This document shows, one piece after another, positions 62,473 through 64,000 of a stretch of DNA of 64,000 bases. Each line of letters begins with the position of its first letter. Positions within the stretch are counted from its first letter, which is position 1. The stretch covers positions 1 through 64,000 of the forward strand of contig JAYFNT010000016.1 of assembly GCA_034933285.1 (NCBI GenBank), given 5' to 3'. The notes beneath the pieces were generated by a model. The model saw only the letters and a list, made by a program, of their open reading frames with translations, did no database searches and was not told where the DNA came from. This stretch comes from RPRC01 sp034933285 (GTDB taxonomy: Bacteria; Desulfobacterota; Desulfuromonadia; Geobacterales; Geobacteraceae). The translations under genes and the position numbers were made by a program.

Positions 62473-63678
62473 CTATTTCGTTTCAATAGATACCGGTTTG
62501 ACGAGCAGATACCAAATGAAGCTTGCCATCTGCAACAAGAGCAGCGTGCCAAAGGCGGTACGGTGTGCATTAGCAATGCCCCATCCGCGTAAGGTCAGTG
62601 CGTCGATCAGCAAACCGTAGCCCCATTGGATGACAAAAGCACCGCTGATGGTACCGGTATTGAGCGCAGTATTTACTCGTCCCGCAAGGGCAGATGGGAA
62701 ATGGCTGGAGAGTGACGCATACGCCAGGTTGCAGATGGAGAAAGCCAGGCCGAGCACAAACCATAGGGCATGGCTGCTACTGACCCCCAGCAGCACGCCA
62801 AGCATGGAAACGAGTCCGGCGAATAGACCGGCATTAAGAACGCTGTCAGGGTGGATGCCACGAAAACGTAAAGGAACAATGAACATGACGACACATAGAT
62901 AGCCACAAATCATCGCAACCGTGGTCAAAAACAGGTGGAAGGCTGCGGAATCGCGCGAGTGGCCGTTGACCTGCATCAACCAGGGGACTGCCCACAGCCC
63001 CTGAAGTGCCATGAAGCCGCCGATGAACGTGGTCGCTAGTGGCGCATAGCAGCAGAACGCACGGCTGCGTACGATGCTGCCCAAATCCTTGAGCTGCTGC
63101 CCGAGTGTTTCGCCCGAAATGGAGGATGGCTTCTCAGGCACTGAAAAAATGCCCGCTGCAGCGGCAAGTGCGATAGTGGTGAGAATGAAGAATACGCCAC
63201 GCCAGCCGAACACGGGAATTACTATGGATAGCGGCGTCGTTACCGAGAGAGCGCCTAGACTGCCGGCTACCATCACGGCGGCATTAAGCGAGTGTTGGCG
63301 CTCGACTGGGAACCAGACCGAGAATGCCTTGAAACTGGCCATCAAACATGCAGAAACGCCAAGCCCAATCAAGGCACGGGCAAACGCCAGTTCCGGCATA
63401 CTGCCGCCTATGGTGAAGAAAGCGCAGCCGACGGCGGCGATCACAAGGAGCCCACCTTCGACGCGACGCGGTCCATAACGGTCAAGTAGGATACCGAGTG
63501 GTAGCTGAAAAATACCGAAGGCAAACAGGTATGTCGAGGTGAGCAATCCAAGATCGGCTGCTGAGACGCCCAACTCCCGCGTCAGTTCCGGCGCTATGAT
63601 TGCATTGACGTTGCGAAGGAGGTAAGAGACGTAAAAGCCCGCTGCGAATGGCAGGAAAATGCGAAGCCAGAGGTTCAT
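62473..63678 (-). CDS. MFS transporter
   Basis: The 401-residue protein has 12 predicted helices and the MFS motif LPLGILLDRYGPRRVEGG (GxLaDrxGxRR) after helix 2. It resembles organic-acid or metabolite importers more than drug pumps, but the substrate is unknown. It lies upstream of the dehydrogenase on the same strand, 291 nt away. Confidence 0.88.
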   Translation of the reverse strand: MNLWLRIFLPFAAGFYVSYLLRNVNAIIAPELTRELGVSAADLGLLTSTYLFAFGIFQLPLGILLDRYGPRRVEGGLLVIAAVGCAFFTIGGSMPELAFARALIGLGVSACLMASFKAFSVWFPVERQHSLNAAVMVAGSLGALSVTTPLSIVIPVFGWRGVFFILTTIALAAAAGIFSVPEKPSSISGETLGQQLKDLGSIVRSRAFCCYAPLATTFIGGFMALQGLWAVPWLMQVNGHSRDSAAFHLFLTTVAMICGYLCVVMFIVPLRFRGIHPDSVLNAGLFAGLVSMLGVLLGVSSSHALWFVLGLAFSICNLAYASLSSHFPSALAGRVNTALNTGTISGAFVIQWGYGLLIDALTLRGWGIANAHRTAFGTLLLLQMASFIWYLLVKPVSIETK

Positions 63679-63740
63679 AGCGTAAATTCGTATCCCACGG
63701 CGTAAACTTCCCCACCAATAGACAGTCTGTAACTAAAGTT

Positions 63741-63866
63741 TCTGGCAACCATGACCTCCACCCCGAAACTGGACCGGTTAAAAGTAGAGTTTTCTGGCAA
63801 AATCAGACCATGATAGGAGGGGTCTTTTGCCATGAACAAATCGAAGTTCACGGAGGAGCTGATCAT
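63741..63866 (+). mobile_element. IS3-type leader fragment, copy 2, with broken orfA start
   Basis: The plus strand carries the block found inverted at 21950-22050, then ATG AACAAATCGAAG (MNKSKFTEELI), the usual start of IS3 OrfA proteins. Homology ends after about 11 codons. Confidence 0.65.
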
Positions 63867-64000
63867 CAATATTCAATTCCTTGACATGCTTGCCAAATAT
63901 ATGCTGTCATATCTACTAGTTACGATTTTAAATGTCTGGTAACCTATTTTATGTAAAGTACACAACGCTGCTCCTCAGGCGCGGCCATGAGGCTGTCGCT

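Overview
This window looks like a chromosomal segment of a Geobacter-type anaerobic bacterium (Desulfuromonadota, Geobacterales). The inference rests on gene content: two GEMM-I riboswitches, a selenocysteine-style pair of genes, a cytochrome b fused to two c-type haem domains, Hcp with an RIC repair protein, and many IS and REP remnants. No rRNA gene, tRNA gene or CRISPR array was seen.

Layout. 1-7000: one giant minus-strand gene for a secreted transglutaminase/Ig/RHS-repeat protein, open at the left edge, headed by a GEMM-I cyclic-dinucleotide riboswitch with its own terminator. 7300-8720: a Fic/resolvase chimeric remnant, a 61-residue protein, and a MerR regulator whose C-terminal domain resembles that small protein. 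8806-9925: the most striking locus, a rhodanese-like gene followed directly by a MerB-like (organomercurial lyase) gene. Both are interrupted only by in-frame TGA codons, three in total, each at a catalytic-Cys position. Each TGA is followed by a hairpin with a G-starting loop, so both read as selenoproteins. 10163-16564: a DUF6868 membrane protein, then a kaiC-kaiB-kaiB-hybrid histidine kinase operon. 17600-21554: a TetR regulator and a likely redox operon (tpx, radical SAM, DsbA-like, nitroreductase) with shared operator sequences. 22199-24670: a Rieske protein and the cytochrome b-cc fusion, forming a bc-type complex. 24752-32740: a LOG-family protein, AlkA-like glycosylase, ComA-like phosphosulfolactate synthase, PPP phosphatase, thioesterase, OXA-type beta-lactamase, and a YeiH transporter divergent from a LysR regulator.

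32958-37633 is an accessory patch of broken genes: BrnAT with a nonsense-mutated toxin, an AbiE pair with a truncated antitoxin, and fragments of a RAYT, an integrase, a nucleotidyltransferase and MurB. 37753-44736 holds a B12-binding radical SAM protein, DgkA, a PAP2 protein whose 5' end abuts a 5'-truncated RND pump at a rearrangement junction, and the pump's outer-membrane factor. 44737-46304 has three hairpin pairs that may be small RNAs, plus IS ends. 46344-53953 contains two MucR-like copies (both damaged), Hcp + RIC + TetR (nitrosative stress), an M24 peptidase, a DUF1348 protein and an LprI-like protein. 54188-58726 is an IS graveyard. 58912-60528 has a second GEMM-I riboswitch with terminator, a MITE, and a Gln/Thr-repeat lipoprotein. 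60832-63678 carries an aldehyde dehydrogenase and an MFS transporter, and an IS leader fragment lies at the right end.

Two themes recur. The first is redox, metal and nitrosative stress handling (selenoprotein pair, tpx operon, Hcp/RIC, Kai kinase system). The second is heavy decay by IS elements, REP-like hairpins and nonsense mutations, including three genes cut by a single TAG.
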